From assembly GCF_000499385.1 (NCBI RefSeq), contig NW_013654657.1, positions 46,641 through 110,640 on the forward strand: 64,000 nucleotides of DNA, in the 5' to 3' direction. Each line of letters starts with the position of its first letter. Positions within the stretch are counted from its first letter, which is position 1. Origin of the DNA: Eimeria necatrix. Its lineage: Eukaryota; Apicomplexa; Conoidasida; Eucoccidiorida; Eimeriidae. A program made the position numbers and the translations under genes. A model generated the notes under the pieces. The model worked only from the letters and a program-made list of their open reading frames with translations, had not been told where the DNA came from and did not search any database. This document shows positions 23,101 through 33,582 of this stretch, in pieces.

Positions 23101-24984
23101 CACAAGAGTCACCAAAAACAAATTCCTCAACAGCGTCCAGCCATAAATATCAACTGGATCATGACTGATCAGTCACAGCTAAGGACCACCCGACAGAGAA
23201 AATGGAAAAAACGTAGCCTAGCTTCTGGGTTTTGTATTCAATCCCATGTCCTCCACTAAAGCGCCTTCCCACGTTGAACAGTTGCTGTAATCAACAATGT
23301 GCTGTGTGTCACATTATGGACGATGTACGATTCCTAATACACAAACCATGGCAAAAAGGAAATTACCCAGTTACACATCTGGCTCGCCTGAGTGTCATTT
23401 ATCTCGTTACCTTCCTGTAAGCATCCGTCTCCGCATATGCAGTAGATATAGTTGTCAAATAAATTGAAATTCGGCCTGTTATATTTCGCAGAGATATGGT
23501 GAGCAGCGATCGCCAAGCCAACACTGTTAGATATGCCTTGGCCGAGAGGACCTGAAGAAGGCCACGGAAAAGCGAAGTGCGGAAATTCAGCGTAGGTAAG
23601 AAAAATTTAAGATAAACAGGAACGGCAGGAACCACGGACAAACTGAAAAGGGACACGCAGGCAGAAACCGAGATACCAAACTCGTGAGCAAGCAGCGATA
23701 GCTAAAGTAGCTCACAAACGCAAGACGCCTGTGTAGTGAAGCCGCGAGGGGCAGATAGCGCAGGTAAGCAAAATCACGCAAAAAATAAAAACCAAGCACA
23801 AAGATGAACAGCTGAAGCGGTGGAGCAGAAAACTTCATCAGGGATCTCTGCGTGTCAGTCTTTACGAAGAAAAGACGGCGACAAAACACACCGTGCCTAT
23901 GCACAAATGTAAAAAGCAGTGCGAACTATTAAGAGACAAGCAGACAGGCATACCGGTTGTCACTTCAATACCCGGTGCATGCCCAACCTCAGGATGACCA
24001 GGGGTCTTGCTGTGAAGCTTCCGAAACTTTTTAATGTCGTCGATTGAGAGATCATATCCTGTAGGCAAAGAGTGACGCATGCAAAGGATTTGATAGCTCT
24101 GAGAGCTGCCCACTACACGTAGTTTTTAGTAAATCTCCAGCACTAGTTTGTTAGTAGCTCCGAGACGGATATTAACAAAGTATTGGTAAAGAAGAGGACG
24201 AGTGGTGGCGCATGCATGAAAATCCCACTTCTTCTAGCAGCGTTGAAGAAGCAATTGCGGCAATGGCAAAGTCACAAAACTAGTTAGAATATAACCGAGC
24301 TTGCCCAAGTATTCTAATGCTGAGGAGGAGGAAACGGAATTCGCGTGAAGCAAAAGCGGACACTTCGTTGTATACTAAACAAAGGTGCCTCACCTGCAAG
24401 ATGCAGCATCGTGTACTGCAGTACGCACGCATGCCCATTGGAGAGAACAAATCTATCTCTGTTGAACCACCTGGGGTCTTTAGGGTAGTACTTCATCACG
24501 TGGCCGAACAGACAGTGGGCCATCGGGGCACAGCCAATAGGTGCTCCTGGGTGTCCACTCTTCGCAGCCTAGATACAGCATAAAGAGCAACAAACCAAAG
24601 TACATCGAAAAAACATTTGGGTAAATGAACAGCATACGGGTAGTTTCAACCCGTTTACTGAAGCATTGTAGCAGAATGCCTACGCTGCTGCATCTAAGTA
24701 CATGCCTGCTGTGAAAGTTCTCCCTTTCCTCAACTATACTTGATAGCCAAGCATCGTTGTAAATTCGATAGCAAAATCTGACAATAACGCCAACGGAGCG
24801 GCTGCTCCCAGAGGGAGCCGTTTGTTCTTTGACGTACTGCAGGAGCATCTGCACCGAAGCCTCGGATAGTGTTGATGCAAATTTCGTCTTTGGGAGTTAC
24901 TGCATCTGTCACTTGCTTTTTTGTCGGATGAGCGGCCTCGCTGCCAGTTCCGTTCTCACTGCTCTTCCTCCGTGCGGCAACCAT
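20155..24984 (-). CDS. TKT: transketolase, 11 exons
   Basis: Thiamine-diphosphate enzyme of the non-oxidative pentose phosphate pathway; it moves two-carbon units between sugar phosphates and is normally cytosolic in apicomplexans. Exons run 24984-24838, 24568-24394, 24058-23954, 23551-23411, 23095-22896, 22678-22436, 22272-22027, 21802-21430, 21177-21008, 20779-20572 and 20291-20155 (TAA). All have GT-AG borders and phases that close to 2145 nt, 714 residues. Landmarks in order: [11 protein letters not shown], the catalytic [24 protein letters not shown], the ThDP-binding GDGCLQEG with the later NKITIDG, the acceptor-domain start IGGSADL, the catalytic Glu in [22 protein letters not shown], and the C-terminal GFGASAP and FGFTGENV. 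There is no transit-like N-terminus beyond a polar 30-residue extension. The start is the first in-frame ATG. All key residues seen are intact. Confidence 0.97.
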
Positions 24985-25081
24985 TTTGTCGTATTTCTGG
25001 GTATCAACAGTGTATACGCAGCGTTGTTTCTCTTTCCCGTGTCGCCGGGGCTTTTGCTCAGGCGCACAAACAGCAGTGCCG

Positions 25082-25729
25082 TCAGTGAGTGTCTCCCCCG
25101 AATTCGTCCAACAGCTTTCCTATGATGTTAAGGCACTGAAGGTAGAACGCCACCTTCTTCCGTAACTCGATCAGGTCAGATGACTCGACGAGCCTACGCC
25201 ATAACGCACCCAATTGGCCTTCCGGCACTACATGAAACGCTGCCTTATGCAGCTACGAAGGTGCACGGGCATATCCGCTCGGAAATATTTAAGTGGCTAT
25301 TTGAGCACGTCGACGTGCAACCATGCGGACACAGGAAATATTTTCTGACAGAAGCGCTTGTATTCCGAACAGAAAAAAATTCCGGTGCGTTTGTGCACCC
25401 ACGCACACAGACAGAAAAACGCATGCGCATTTTTCTGAATATGCATGCAGAACTTCGGAATTACACAAGCAGAATTACACCACCATGCCCCCGTGTTGAG
25501 CCCTCAGCGCGCCTACACCGCAATTCTCGGACTAAAGTCTTCAATATCTTTGTGCTCTTCCCAAACTGTCCAGTTAGGTGAGCTGTCCGTTTCGCCTTGC
25601 TTGGAGCTGATTAAAAGAGATGTGCGCGAGGTGGGATCCGATGCGTTAAGCCGGCTTTGCGTCTCCGGAAGTAGAGCCTTCAAGCAAAGAAGCGCTTCCT
25701 CCCGCCGTCGAAAGCAGACGGTCGTCACC
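25082..25729 (-). CDS. terminal exons of an unrecognised minus-strand gene
   Basis: Two exon-like segments precede transketolase in the same orientation. The segment 25193-25082 starts after a TAG acceptor and encodes 37 residues of clean amphipathic helix (ELRKKVAFYLQCLNIIGKLL) ending in TGA. The segment 25729-25519 lies between a strong TTGCAG acceptor and a GTGTAG donor and encodes 70 residues, starting with a helix (REEALLCLKALL) and then polar sequence. Their phases do not join directly (0 out, 2 in), so a small exon between them is missing or one border is wrong. Upstream exons were not found. The stop is only about 100 bp from the transketolase start codon. Function unknown. Confidence 0.4.
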
Positions 25730-28671
25730 CTGCAATAAGATATGGCAGCGATAAAAGGTAGATTATTTTATTGGAATAATCAATCGAATGTGTTGGTGAG
25801 CAACACGCAGAACCAATTAAACAAGTGCCCGGAACATGAACACCGTTGACGAAGAGAACATCCGATGCGCAGATGCAGACAAGTAGGGGCGCTCTCCTTA
25901 GAGGAACTCTTCTTGTGGATGTATGCATATATAAAAGCGCGGGATTGCCAGAAATCAGCTGTGGGGCATACGGCGTCGCGCGCTCCGCCTACATACATTG
26001 AGGTGGTTCACCTCAGGATATAACTCACTCCTTATGAACAAACTTCTCATCGAAGAAAGTGTCTAAAAAGCCAAAAATGCGGCGGAAGCCCGTTGGGTAG
26101 TTCACCGCACAGTCACTGTCTTTCGTTAATCCCATTCTTCAACGGGTTAGGGCTGACGCAGCTAAACACCACGCTCGGCTCTCCCTTCGAAGGGCCTTAG
26201 TGATGGCCAGGCCCCAAAAGGCATTAGAATTTACATGGGAAGAAACCCAAAGCAACAAATTAATCAACACGCCGACTCAACCCTTTGCTGGTGTCCTTCT
26301 GTTGTGAGCACTCAGATGTGTCGCGGCGTCGTCTCTCTGGTGAATGAGTGAGCAAGTGTGTACAGCCTCACCTCTTCGATTAATAAATAATTAGTGGTGC
26401 CGCCACATGTGCCGCAAATCCAAACGAATCCAGCTAGAAGCTGGCAGCTAGTTCTATGGAGGCACGCGTAGTGTACGTTGTCACAGTGGAGATGAGTGGT
26501 GCCCGCCCAGCTGGGGAACGGCCGACACAGGTGCACAAACAGTGCGGTGCTTAGGTCCTGCTGTATGTATTGAATAGAGAATAACTATTTCTCTCTATGT
26601 ATTGGTTTATTGTGATAAACCGTTCAAGTCAATGAAGAAGGCCCACCTTTTCCTGAAAACAGACTAGCGTATTGCTGACTCGAGTGTCCTATGCAGTCTG
26701 GGTCCTCGGCTTTTTCATACAAAGGGCACTTCTGCAGGAAGCTTTTGTGCTGATAAACCCTGTGCCCAAAATATTTTTGTGCATTCAGGACGTGCGCCAG
26801 TAATAATATGGAGTTCTCAGAAGCGACGCACTGAATGTGCTGTTGTCGCGGCTCTACATACTACGTAACGCAGAATAGGCGAGACTTGGCAAGATTTCTG
26901 GCTGGCTGACGTTGTAAATGCAGCAAGCTGCGGCATTGTCACTGGCTTCTCAATTGGGCATAGCAGAGAGAAGGACGATGCCTGTAGCGCTGACGGTCGT
27001 TAGAAACACCGCGGAGCTTGGAGGCATTGCGTTCTTCAGCATGTGTGAACGTAAGATTTAGGCAGACTGGAGAAGAAGGGTGATACAGCGTAAGTCAATG
27101 GTATGTGGGCAGTGAAGTGCATTAGTGTACTCCGAACTCTGTAGCGGCCTCGCCTCTCACAGGCATCGGCATTCTTAAAAATAATAACCGGACATTATGA
27201 TAAGTTTTAGGCGTTCTTAAACTTTTCAGCATCAGACTGGTAGGTAAATTCATTGTTATTGTACATTAGAAACTGCCCTAACCCACATAAGAGGGCAAAA
27301 GCGTCCGAGTATATTTGGTTACTAAAGAGTTAGGCAGCCTTTTTGCTGCTCTACTGGCGTCTCCCCTATTCTTCACCATGCCTTTAGAAAATGACGAAAC
27401 GCATCCTTTTAGTTCTGCGTTTTATAGTCCAAGACCAGCTTGCTATAGTTTCAACAGTGTACGGTAGGCCCATTTTTTTGACTGCACTGATTTTAGTAGC
27501 TAAGGTACCATGCTTGGCCAAGCATGCAACGGGTCCCGAAGGCCGCTTGCATTTTGGGCAGTGCTACCTTCGACTAGAAGGAACAAGCCTCACTGTATTT
27601 TAGAAAGGGCTTGGATATTTGAAATGCAAATCAGGAAAGGCTATCTGTCCCTCGCGGTCTCCTAGCCACCTCTGCTCGACGCCTGCAGGCTTTTCCCACT
27701 TCCTCATCCGTCCGCCTTTGGCGCAATGCCGCTGCGCGCAGGCTGTAGGGGCGTTCTTGAGCCCTAGTTTATTTGAATGCTCATATAGTTGGCAGACCTG
27801 ACAGCATTGTCACATCAATCATCTTTTGTTGAACGAAGCTCCCTGAGGCATGCAAGGTAACCGGAATGCAACCTGAATAGTCGGAAAGGGACCCTCTCTT
27901 CTTGAGGCTAAGCTCTATTATAACAGGACAATATGATTCCCCACAAGAAAGGCGCAGAGACTTCGTCTCTAGGAAAGACGGCTACCTGCCCAGCCTTCAC
28001 CTGTCGCGGCATGTATAAAAAGCTCTGGGCCCGTTAGACCTCATCAATGCATACACGAGCTCGCCCAAGCTATCCTTAAGCAGAGAAATGCAATGCGAAT
28101 AGTGGGTCACTCGTGACGACGCCATGTGGCAGTCATAGCGCGCGCCATTACAATGAGGCCGAGAACTGGCCTTCACGGTTGTTTAGCTCGAGCACGTAGA
28201 TTGGAAAAAAATACACAAACAATTACCATGCAAGACGTAATATGCGCTGCAGTTGTGCCGGGCGCTTATGGATCACAAGAGGCACTGAAGCTTAGGTGCG
28301 CAGCACAGCCAAGGAAAGAGAAGACACGAGAGATAAAGAGTTGCCTTCCTAACATCTGGGCGCTACAATGACTATGACCTGTGTAGCAAAAACGGAAGAG
28401 TTGCATAGGAGCAAAGCTTGGCGGAGAACACTACACTGATCCCTAACTCATCCGCGGTTCCAGTGTGCACATTCAATTCAGGAAAAAACTCACTTAGCTG
28501 TTGCCCACTCTGGTTGTTGCAAGTAGACGTATTGGTAGAGCGGCAAAACAAGTTGCAATAGGCTAGCAGAATTGTACAAGAAGCAAGGCTAGTTGGGTTT
28601 GGGAGAATGGCATGGAGGAACCGGTAAACGAATAAATATCTCGGAACATCACGCCAATAGCCAATATTAAA
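25730..28671. other. gene-free stretch
   Basis: About 2.9 kb with only short open frames and frequent stops in all frames. The expected 5-prime exons of the gene ending at 25082 may lie here but could not be identified. No repeats or RNA genes were recognised. Confidence 0.45.
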
Positions 28672-29510
28672 TTATATAACCCCAACAGTTTCTAAAAAGA
28701 AAATGGAACGCGCGAGAGCAATTAAAGCATCAAATACATCACCAGCCACTGCAGCAGCAGCCGACTTGATAACAGCAAGTTTGGCAGCAGCTCCAGTGTA
28801 GTGCACAGCACTTACTGCTGCGACAACGCTGGTCTTACTGAATAGTTCATTGTTCAAGGGAACGTCGACAGGGTTTTGCAGCGGGCTCTGAGGCACTGAC
28901 GGGGCAAGCATATGCGTGCCCCGCGACTGCCTCACCATTCTTCAGCCTCGCTGAATGCCCAAGATGGTGCCATGTTGCTGGCATTGTTCAGCTCCTGATG
29001 CCAGCAGAGCCGGAGTTCCTTCAGCAAAGAACAAGATACGTGACAATCTGCTTGGCTCCGAAAGCGCAGGGTGTTTAGACTGTTCCAATAACGTATCGGC
29101 AACCTGGGCCTGCTCGTCTTGGAAACCCACAATTGTGAAGCCTCAGAACTCCGCCAACAAATCAAGGCATCGAATGATGCGACGATTCTGGCGTGCAGGC
29201 GAGCTCAGCCGATGCAGGTGATTGCGAGCTTGATGGTTAGCGTAGGTCTGCATGCAGTAACCTTAAAGGCACCAAATAAATGAAGACGCTTCTCCAGAGC
29301 AGGGAGGAGAGCTACCAATCCCTGGCTATAGATGGAAAATTTCTTTTTTATCCGTTGCATGATACAGCTGAGGAAATTAGCTGGGTTTTTCCCGACCACG
29401 CTGTAGAGAGGCGGGAGAGTAAGGAGAATATACCAGCATACTGCCGAACCAGCATCACCAAGGGGCAAGTCAAGCCGCTCTCTTTTGAACAACCTAACTA
29501 GCTTTTCCAC
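28672..29510 (-). CDS. possible multi-exon gene, unresolved
   Basis: Three minus-strand segments look coding. Segment 29510-29246 encodes a helical basic stretch (LVALLPALEKRLHLFGAFK) ending at a donor-like GTTACT. Segment 29130-28942 encodes QVADTLLEQSKHP and similar. Segment 28938-28672 encodes an Ala/Val-rich hydrophobic C-terminal region (VVAAVSAVHY, SAAAAVAGDVFDALIALA) ending in a stop. The hydrophobic Ala-rich ending recalls the gene at 12408. No ATG and no phase-consistent chain could be fixed, and 28932-29165 is also open in a second frame. Confidence 0.3.
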
Positions 29511-31491
29511 GTCAAGATTAAGTCAAGTCGCGTCAAATGGCATGAAACATTCTCTCGTGAATGCTTGCCAGTCAATAAAATGGTGATGCTCGTGTGGAGC
29601 TTATTCAGCGGCAGACCGACTGGTTGTGAGTGGAGAAAGGCAGGTTGGCGTAGCACGCCAAGTATCTCAATTGGGCCACTATGGGGTTTACTTCTGCGGC
29701 CTACTAAGATGATGCAGATTCATTCATGTTTGCTGAACAAACACCTTATCCGAGCTGCATCGCTTAAGTAGCGGGCACACAACTACTGCCGTCTGCTCTG
29801 CAATCGGGCCTGACAATTTTCTCACTATTAGGTCGCAGCCACATTAGGCTGGAGGCACTCTTTTCTCGCTTTGCCTTTGCTCCGTATAAGTCTACTGCAT
29901 CATCTTTCATTCACAAGGTTCTGTGCTTGCCAGGTTATACCCTGTTACAGTTATGTCGTGTGAGACAATCAAATCCCAAAGCCAGGCTATAGCAAATAGG
30001 CCCCGGTACCAAACCTCCCTGTTGGTTTGGCCGTCGCAGTTGCAACGGCTGCGTCTCCAGTAACAAACGCGACAGACTATGCAGCTATTTTAGGAGCAGA
30101 AATAACGAAAAGGGCAAAAAGAACGGATGCGAAGGCCCGGAAGCTGCCAGCACCAACATCGATGTGGCTGCGGCGCTGTCTTTCGAAGGGACTGGTAGGG
30201 CCCTCGCTATTGGACTTGGAAGAACTACACGTTACTTTGAGACTCCCACTCACTTGGTGCGCGCTTCTTTGTTACTAAGCATTTTCGCTTGATGGATCCG
30301 CCTTTTAACTCACATCAACCTGATGCCTCGCTCTGGGATATGTGCTGAGTCTAGCCATCCCGAGAGCTCTGTCCTTATACGTGCAGTACATCTAATTCAC
30401 GTCTTAAATGAGTAAACTTCGATCTGCTTGGCCTCAAGGCTCTGTGCTGCACTATACTGTATAGTGTTCCAGGCGTTATGACGATAGCGGCACAACCTTA
30501 CCCACGATGAGCCACGTTGCTGAGCCGAGCTCCTAATGCTGGTGGTTGAAGTAAGCAAGGCTCTGTATAATGAAATAATTTGATGAGAATACCTGCGAGT
30601 AGTCACAATTACAATTGGTGAGAAGGAGCACGCAATGGGCATAGTAAGTTGAAGGGAAAGAAGGAAGAAAATGAAAATATAGAGGGCCTTTCGTTGATTT
30701 TAAACACGAAAATCCAGGTAATGCAGTTAATGAAGTCCTTAGAATCGCCAGAAATGCTAGGAGACTCGCATGGAGAGAAACACGAAGCAACCGACATAAA
30801 ATAAGCACAAACAATTGAAAACAAGTAGCCCTAATATAGCCATTAAGGGATAACTGACGAGCAGTTAAGGGTTTTCTGCCCATCCACAGCCCTAGCAACA
30901 GATGTGAGCAAGAAAGCAGTAATGCAGCATAGCAGATATGAAGATGCATGAAACAATGGGATGTAATCGAGCCTGGAAAGAAGTATCGGAGGGTGGAAGT
31001 TGCCATCCGGGGCACGAAAATGGGGCCAGAACTAATGCTAAATGGACTACAAAAGTACAAAAATAAAAAATCACATAAATTTAAGCTTGTGCTTTTGGGA
31101 AAAGTGAAAGATATCGACGGTCTTCAAACAAACAGTCTTCAAACACCACAACTGCCCAGTGTATGGCCATAGGTGACTCTGGGTGCACAGCAAGGCAGCA
31201 TGATGCGGAAACAGGCAGTTTTCTGTATATAAGGCCTCTCGAGTCCTTGAATTTATTATGTTTTGTTGAATCAATTGTTGTGGTTATGGGTAATTGGATT
31301 AAATGGAGTTAAAATCTCTATGGAGTCGGCAAGGACTGTGCACTAGTGGAGGATGCGCTAGGCGCTACAAGCAGCGAGACTGACATTTAATTGTTCACTG
31401 AATTTCTCTTTTGTTCGAAGCTGGTTCAGCAATATGCCTCGATTGCGCTGTTCCCTGTATTTGTGATATTCGAACTGTGGTCCAACCTGCG
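29511..31491. other. no supported gene
   Basis: A plus-strand frame at 30027-30278 has an Ala-rich, signal-like start (AVAVATAASPV) but begins at GTG and has no confirmed partner. Long minus-strand frames at 30533-31060 are hydrophobic because the DNA is AT-rich. The interval should include the promoter of the plus-strand gene at 31492. Confidence 0.4.
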
Positions 31492-33582
31492 ATGTGGGGA
31501 AATTTGACCTTACAGGTGCTTTGGGCAAATTTTCTTCTGATCAATGTGCAACTCTTCAAATCTATTGGAGCTTTCACTGTGCTCTTTGTCGACGAACCTT
31601 TGTTTTCTTTTGCCTCATTTCTGAGCTATGACTATATTAACGAAGACTATGGCAAGACGGAGACTGTTGTGTTGCCCGTGTCGAACCAGGATGTATCAGA
31701 AACCACTCCAGAGTCCTGGCCAGAAGCAGACGCGACAGAAGCGAATCCTGGACAAGCTTCGAATGTGCCTAGTACTAGACCAAGGGTTGGTGTCGTTCGC
31801 AAATGGACCACGGGGGAGAGTCTAATTACTACCTTCGCATTCTTGTCGCTCTGTCTGCTGGCTGCTCATAAAAAAAAGCGGCCTGCGCTGAAGGAACAAA
31901 ACCAGCGGACGCAGAAGGAGGGGCAGCTGTTCCATACTCTAGAAGGTGGAAGACCTTCCGCACAAGAGAGAAAAGGCGCAAGCGAGCCGCCCGTCAGCGC
32001 CCATACGGCGAAAGAACAAAGCAGAGTACAGATTGTGCGGGGTCTCCTGCCATTGGCAGTCCGTCTGGCCTTGGCATTAGACTCACAGGAGTCTCAGGTA
32101 CTTCTAGATTGTGCAAGAGAAAATGTGAAGAAGGCAGAAGCAGCTGTAGCATCGGCAACCAAAGAGGCAGGACGCAAGATGCATCTTGATAATGCTGTAC
32201 AGGCCTTACGCCGTCTGCATCAAATGTCCCTTCAGCAGGCACAAGCGCTTGCAAAGGCCGGCTCAAAAGTTCCTAATTTTGGTCTGCTAGATCTGGACGA
32301 AAAGGGCGGAGTGATGACGGCTCAGCTAAGTGATATTATCGAAGGGGAGGCAGTTTTTCCCTTCGTGGTTTATTTGCGTTCTCTCCAGAACAGTGCAATT
32401 AACGTGTGCCAAATGTTTGATGGTGCACATAAGAGGCTTCTGATGTCGGCGCGATTTGCAAACGAGGCAGATGGAGAGCTTTTATTGTCTGCTGCAGCTG
32501 AGCTTGAATGGTTGCGTTCCATGGGTGACAGAAAAGCCCACATACTTCAGAGAGCAACGAAAGTGGAGGAGACTGCAATGAACGGCATACGCATACGTCT
32601 CTTGAGTACAGTTGAAGAGTGGATGAGGACTCTCCATTTGACTTGCAGCGTCCTAACAGTCTACGTTGGGTTGGTACCAAACACAGTGGAGGCCTCTCCA
32701 GAGGAGGGTGGTGCATCTGCTTATAAAAACAGTGAAAGTATTCAACTTCTCATGAAGAAACTGGAATGTGCAAGAGAGCTTATGGGAAGTATAGATAGAG
32801 AAAAACGAGCTGTGGAGGCAAGCACCTCAGTGGAGAGCGCCAATGCTTCGTTTGGGCGTGTCGAAAAACTAAACGAAAAGACGCTGGACTTGCTGGAAGA
32901 TTGCTGGGAGTTAACGAAGATCATGTCTCCTCCTCGTACCGAGCTGAACTCCGAAGACCTTGCATTACTGATAAAAGCGACTACAGAGGCCAGCGCTTTC
33001 GCCGAAAAACAAATTAGTTCAGCAAGAGCCAACCTGTCTACTGTTAGAGGAAGGTGCAGCTCTAATCTGAATATCGGAGGTGGGGAACGAACAGTTGCTG
33101 GGCAGCTTAGCCCTCCGTTGAAGGAGCAGCTACTTGACGATGCAATGGCCATCGAGGAGTCGGTTGCAGTGCACTACGAGGCAACTCAGAACGCTGTCAA
33201 AAAGCTCCGAAACAAGAGCTGTTTGGCGGATGCTACAGTACTGCTTGATGAAATGGAGGATAGTATAGCTAACCTCGTGAAGTACAATGAAAGATCAATG
33301 ACGCTGGTGCTGCAGAGCAATCTGCAAGTATTTCTGGAGGATGAAGTCGAAAGCAGTGTCAGAGCTGCCGAGCACGCTTTCTCGAGCAGCGTGACTTTTC
33401 CAGGTCCAAAGCTTGCTGATTTACACAAGCTTCGATCCCTTTTAAATGAAGCCAGGAAGGAGGCGGGGAGCGCTAGCACATTTGCAGAGGCTGTACAGAC
33501 AGCGGCGAAGGTGCGAAGCCACGCCGAAGCAATAGACGATATGCTGAAAAACCACCAGAGAAGCTTACTCAAGCTTGATTGA
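31492..33582 (+). CDS. large intronless membrane protein, member 2 of the paralogous family
   Basis: Single-exon gene, 696 residues from the ATG at 31492; the frame is open 27 codons further upstream but without ATG. The N-terminus is strongly hydrophobic (residues 5-45). A second membrane segment lies at about 110-125 (ESLITTFAFLSLCLLAA) followed by a Lys-rich stop. The rest is helical. Motifs shared with member 3: RGLLP-A at the start of the helical domain, then an A-L-LH---QQAQAL helix, an SARF-EADGELLLSAAAEL helix, and D/S-CWEL followed by a Pro-containing turn. Also shared is a C-terminal helix with LR-LL-EA-KEAGSAS. The similarity covers the whole length but is patchy, consistent with fast evolution. 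Function unknown. Confidence 0.85.
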   Translation: MWGNLTLQVLWANFLLINVQLFKSIGAFTVLFVDEPLFSFASFLSYDYINEDYGKTETVVLPVSNQDVSETTPESWPEADATEANPGQASNVPSTRPRVGVVRKWTTGESLITTFAFLSLCLLAAHKKKRPALKEQNQRTQKEGQLFHTLEGGRPSAQERKGASEPPVSAHTAKEQSRVQIVRGLLPLAVRLALALDSQESQVLLDCARENVKKAEAAVASATKEAGRKMHLDNAVQALRRLHQMSLQQAQALAKAGSKVPNFGLLDLDEKGGVMTAQLSDIIEGEAVFPFVVYLRSLQNSAINVCQMFDGAHKRLLMSARFANEADGELLLSAAAELEWLRSMGDRKAHILQRATKVEETAMNGIRIRLLSTVEEWMRTLHLTCSVLTVYVGLVPNTVEASPEEGGASAYKNSESIQLLMKKLECARELMGSIDREKRAVEASTSVESANASFGRVEKLNEKTLDLLEDCWELTKIMSPPRTELNSEDLALLIKATTEASAFAEKQISSARANLSTVRGRCSSNLNIGGGERTVAGQLSPPLKEQLLDDAMAIEESVAVHYEATQNAVKKLRNKSCLADATVLLDEMEDSIANLVKYNERSMTLVLQSNLQVFLEDEVESSVRAAEHAFSSSVTFPGPKLADLHKLRSLLNEARKEAGSASTFAEAVQTAAKVRSHAEAIDDMLKNHQRSLLKLD

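Noticed and set aside
30533..31060. 175-codon hydrophobic minus-strand frame resembling a multi-pass membrane protein
   Set aside because: Located in AT-rich non-coding DNA where random frames become Phe/Leu/Tyr-rich; no paralogue or splice context.
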